Shown in pieces: positions 61,726-64,000 of a stretch of DNA of 64,000 bases (positions are counted from its first letter, which is position 1; the number at the start of each line of letters is the position of its first letter). This DNA comes from Myxococcus guangdongensis (GTDB lineage Bacteria; Myxococcota; Myxococcia; Myxococcales; Myxococcaceae). A program made the position numbers and the translations under genes. The stretch spans positions 62,001-126,000 of the forward strand of contig NZ_JAJVKW010000002.1 of NCBI RefSeq assembly GCF_024198255.1, in the 5' to 3' direction. The notes beneath the pieces were generated by a model. It did no database searches and was not told where the DNA came from. It saw nothing but the letters and a program-made list of their open reading frames with translations.

Positions 61726-62775
61726 ATGGCTGGCTCGCGCAAGAGCAGAAGGGCGTCACGCTTCACCCCTGGCACGCTGGCGGCGGCCGGCATCGGCGCG
61801 GCGCTGGGGCTGCGCGGGCTGCTCAAGCGTCCGCGCTATTCGTTCGAGGGGCGCACGGTGCTCGTCACCGGAGGCTCGCGCGGCCTGGGGCTGGTGCTCT
61901 GTCGGCAGCTGGTGCGCGAGGGCGCGCGCGTGGCCCTGTGCGGCCGGGACACGCAGTCGCTGGAGCGGGCCCTGGAGGAGCTGGAGCGCGAGGGCGGCGA
62001 GGTGCTCGCGCTGCCGTGCGACGTGCGGGACTCGGTGCAGGTGGAGGCGATGGTGAGCGCGGTGCTGGAGCACTGGGGCGCGGTGGACGTGCTCATCAAC
62101 AACGCGGGCACCATTCAAGTGGGGCCGATGGAGTCCATGACGGTGGAGGACTTCCAGGACGCGGTGGACACGCACCTGTGGGGCCCCCTGTACACGACGC
62201 TCGCCGTGCTGCCCGCGATGAAGCAGCGGCGCGAGGGGCGCATCGTCAACATCGCCTCCGTGGGCGGCAAGCTCAGCGTGCCGCACCTGCTGCCCTACTC
62301 CGCCAGCAAGTTCGCGCTGGTGGGCCTGTCGGATGGACTGCGCGCGGAGCTGCGCCAGGACGGCATCCTCGTCACCACCGTGTGCCCGGGCCTCATGCGC
62401 ACCGGCAGCCCGCTCAACGCGCGCTTCAAGGGCCAGCACGAGGCGGAGTACGCGTGGTTCTCCATCAGCGACTCACTGCCCGGCGTCTCCGTGAGCGCCG
62501 AGCGCTCCGCGCGCCTGATTCTGGACGGCTGCCGTCGGGACGACGCGGAGGTGCTGGTGGGCGCGGCCGCGAAGCTGGGCGCGGTGGGCCGCGCGCTCGC
62601 GCCCGGACTCACCGCCGCCCTGCTCGCGTGGGCCAACCGGCTGCTGCCGCAGAGCAGCAGCCAGGATGCCCACCGGGGCGTCGACAGCGAGACGCCCCTC
62701 ACCCGCTCCTGGCTCACCGAGCTGTCTCGCCGCGCGGCGGAGCGCAACAACGAGCGCGACGTGCCCCTGCACTGA
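61726..62775 (+). CDS. Membrane-linked short-chain dehydrogenase/reductase
   Basis: A 349-residue SDR longer than usual. The N-terminal basic segment (MAGSRKSRRASRF) and a hydrophobic run (about 14-33) suggest a membrane-proximal location. The SDR domain has TGGSRGLG, NNAG in LINNAGTIQVG and Y191/K195 in YSASK, with a serine in NIASVGG. The C-terminal 90 residues carry additional helices ending Arg-rich. The plan matches SDRs of the SDR28/DHRS-like kind often linked to lipid metabolism; no reaction can be named. GGAGG precedes the ATG. It follows the thioredoxin-fold gene by 18 bp. Confidence 0.82.
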   Translation: MAGSRKSRRASRFTPGTLAAAGIGAALGLRGLLKRPRYSFEGRTVLVTGGSRGLGLVLCRQLVREGARVALCGRDTQSLERALEELEREGGEVLALPCDVRDSVQVEAMVSAVLEHWGAVDVLINNAGTIQVGPMESMTVEDFQDAVDTHLWGPLYTTLAVLPAMKQRREGRIVNIASVGGKLSVPHLLPYSASKFALVGLSDGLRAELRQDGILVTTVCPGLMRTGSPLNARFKGQHEAEYAWFSISDSLPGVSVSAERSARLILDGCRRDDAEVLVGAAAKLGAVGRALAPGLTAALLAWANRLLPQSSSQDAHRGVDSETPLTRSWLTELSRRAAERNNERDVPLH

Positions 62776-62790
62776 CAGGGGCGGCGGGCG

Positions 62791-63888
62791 TCAGTCCTGC
62801 GCCATCTCCATGGCCCAGTGGCCCCGGTGCTCGTACGCCAGGGCGAGCTGCTCCTCGAGCGCCGCGAGCATCTTCGTGTTGCCCTCCTGCGCGTAGCCCT
62901 GGAGCGCCTGCTGGCAGCGCGGCACGCGCGACAGGAACTCCTTGAGCGCGTCCACCGTCAGCGTCTTCACGTACATCCCGTACCCCAGCTTCTCCAGATA
63001 CAGGGCGTTGATGACCTGCTCGAACTGGCCCTCCAGCGGGATGCTCAGCACGGGCTTGCGCAGGTAGACGGCCTCGCTCATCAGCGTGAAGCCGCCGCTG
63101 GCGACGACTCCGCGCGCGGTGCGCAAATCGTCGATGAAGCCCTTCTCGCTGAAGGGCCGGTACGTGAGGTTGCCGTCCACCAGGTCCTCGGTGAGGTCCC
63201 TTCGCAGCCCGTACACGCGGCAGGGGATGCCCGCGGCCTTGAGGATGTCCGGCAGCGCGGTGTTGGTGGTGGACGTCTGGTACACGAGCAGGTGCTCGCC
63301 GGGCTCCGACTTCGCCTCGATGATTTCAGGCCGGAGAATCGACGGGGCCAGCGTGGTGCGGCGCTTGCGCGTCGGCGGGTAGAAGAACGTCGTCACCAGG
63401 TAGTGGAAGGCGCCCGGCAGCTTCGCCTTCACGATGGCGCGCGAGGTCTCGAAGCTGTCCTCGTACCCGGCCAGGAGCGACGGCTCGTGCTGACAGCGGT
63501 TGATGACCTGCATGTTGTCCACGCTGATGACGGGCAGCCGGTGGGTGCGCGCGAACAGGTAGCTGAAGGTCTCGAAGTCGCTGACGACGACGTCGGGCTT
63601 GAAGTCGTCCACCAGCTCGAAGTACTGGCGCACGTTCTGCGGCCAGCCCTTCACCGCGCCGGTGAGGTTCTGCAGCACTGTCTGCCACTTCTTCACCGAG
63701 TTGCCTTCGTACGCCAGCGTCAGCCCCCAGATGCCGTGCACGTTCTGGAAGCGCTTGGCCAGGTAGTCCTGGGCCCGTCCGGAGACGACGATGTGGACCT
63801 CGTGCTTCTTCGTGAGCTCCTCGAGCAGCACGCGCGAGCGCGTCGCATGGCCCATGCCTTCGCCGACGACCCCGTAGAGGATTCGCAT
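62791..63888 (-). CDS. MJ1255/VC2487-type glycosyltransferase
   Basis: A 365-residue GT-B protein, family TIGR00661/GT28-like. The N-terminal GEGMGHATRSRVLLEEL glycine-rich loop binds the donor; VVVSDFETFSYLFARTHRLP follows; and GGFTLMSEAVYLRKPVLSIPL in the C-terminal half is the sugar-nucleotide signature, with the aspartate/serine context of MurG-like enzymes. It is predicted to be cytosolic or membrane-peripheral and to act on a lipid or glycan acceptor. The ATG gives the standard start (MRILYGVVGEGMG). It faces the SDR convergently at 15 bp. The acceptor is unknown. Confidence 0.88.
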   Translation of the reverse strand: MRILYGVVGEGMGHATRSRVLLEELTKKHEVHIVVSGRAQDYLAKRFQNVHGIWGLTLAYEGNSVKKWQTVLQNLTGAVKGWPQNVRQYFELVDDFKPDVVVSDFETFSYLFARTHRLPVISVDNMQVINRCQHEPSLLAGYEDSFETSRAIVKAKLPGAFHYLVTTFFYPPTRKRRTTLAPSILRPEIIEAKSEPGEHLLVYQTSTTNTALPDILKAAGIPCRVYGLRRDLTEDLVDGNLTYRPFSEKGFIDDLRTARGVVASGGFTLMSEAVYLRKPVLSIPLEGQFEQVINALYLEKLGYGMYVKTLTVDALKEFLSRVPRCQQALQGYAQEGNTKMLAALEEQLALAYEHRGHWAMEMAQD

Positions 63889-63964
63889 GGTGCGCGAGCA
63901 TACGCGGCCTGCCCCTCGCCCGTTGAGCCCGCCCGCCGCTCGCGGCTATAGCTACCCACCCACC

Positions 63965-64000
63965 ATGCCCTCCGCTCCGCCGCCGCCCCCCAAGCCCTCG
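63965..64000 (+). CDS. Start of a gene cut by the window edge
   Basis: An ATG at 63965 opens a frame of 12 codons (Met-Pro-Ser-Ala-Pro then a proline run) that stays open to the end. It diverges from the glycosyltransferase. There is no clear ribosome site, and the product cannot be told from this much. Confidence 0.35.
   Translation, partial: MPSAPPPPPKPS

Noticed and set aside
1..64000. tRNA, rRNA, insertion sequences, integrases or prophage genes
   Set aside because: No cloverleaf-like TTCGA arms with matching stems, no transposase or integrase motifs, and no terminal inverted repeats were seen by eye; a tRNAscan or ISfinder run would settle it.

Overview
The window is a very GC-rich chromosomal segment that looks like a myxobacterium, most likely Myxococcaceae (the Myxococcus/Corallococcus/Pyxidicoccus group). 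The reasons are the composition, a DUF2378/TIGR02265 protein (a paralogous family largely confined to myxobacteria), a 342-residue RecA, a propeller-type sensor kinase, and very long pseudo-receiver/coiled-coil and TPR proteins. I see about 45 protein genes, one pseudogene, one gene cut by the right edge, several hairpin terminators and many in-frame minisatellites. I see no rRNA, tRNA, CRISPR array, insertion sequence or prophage, so this is ordinary core/accessory chromosome.

Layout. 0.2-2.7 kb: a TonB-ExbB-ExbD-ExbD energy-transduction operon, without a receptor. 2.8-4 kb: a DUF2378 gene overlapping tail to tail with a small membrane protein. 4.2-12.9 kb: comM, ndh, recA, DUF1285, a membrane glycosyltransferase-like gene, cinA and pssA; three DNA-uptake or recombination-linked genes (comM, recA, cinA) lie within 8 kb. 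13-20 kb: an alpha/beta hydrolase, a beta-helix lipoprotein, an HU-type protein with a good promoter, an M23 peptidase lipoprotein, a threonine aldolase, endonuclease III and peptide deformylase.

20-33 kb (minus strand): a sensor kinase, priA, a 2414-residue protein and def. The giant gene sits between priA and def, which are direct neighbours in many bacteria. It encodes a degenerate receiver, a Trp-containing 20-residue repeat array, roughly 900 residues of coiled coil, a DUF4388-like region and a J-like domain with HPL in place of HPD. This is the best candidate for an undescribed scaffold. 33-37.5 kb: a GNAT acetyltransferase, a glutathione S-transferase, a LolA-like exported protein coupled to galU, and an outer-membrane protein. 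37.5-44.6 kb: a second giant (2366 residues) with a TPR core flanked by two unrelated minisatellites. Its start codon overlaps that of a decayed family 2 glycosyltransferase.

45-64 kb: an RluA pseudouridine synthase, a HEMGH metallopeptidase-like protein, small and envelope proteins, a DUF2058 protein with a Gly/Arg-rich insert, a glutaryl-CoA dehydrogenase-like enzyme, an SDR, a chemoreceptor, a PP2C phosphatase diverging from an acidic unknown, exported proteins, a PLP aminotransferase, a thioredoxin-fold protein lacking CxxC, another SDR and an MJ1255-type glycosyltransferase. Many convergent neighbours abut or overlap at their 3' ends, so the region is tightly packed.
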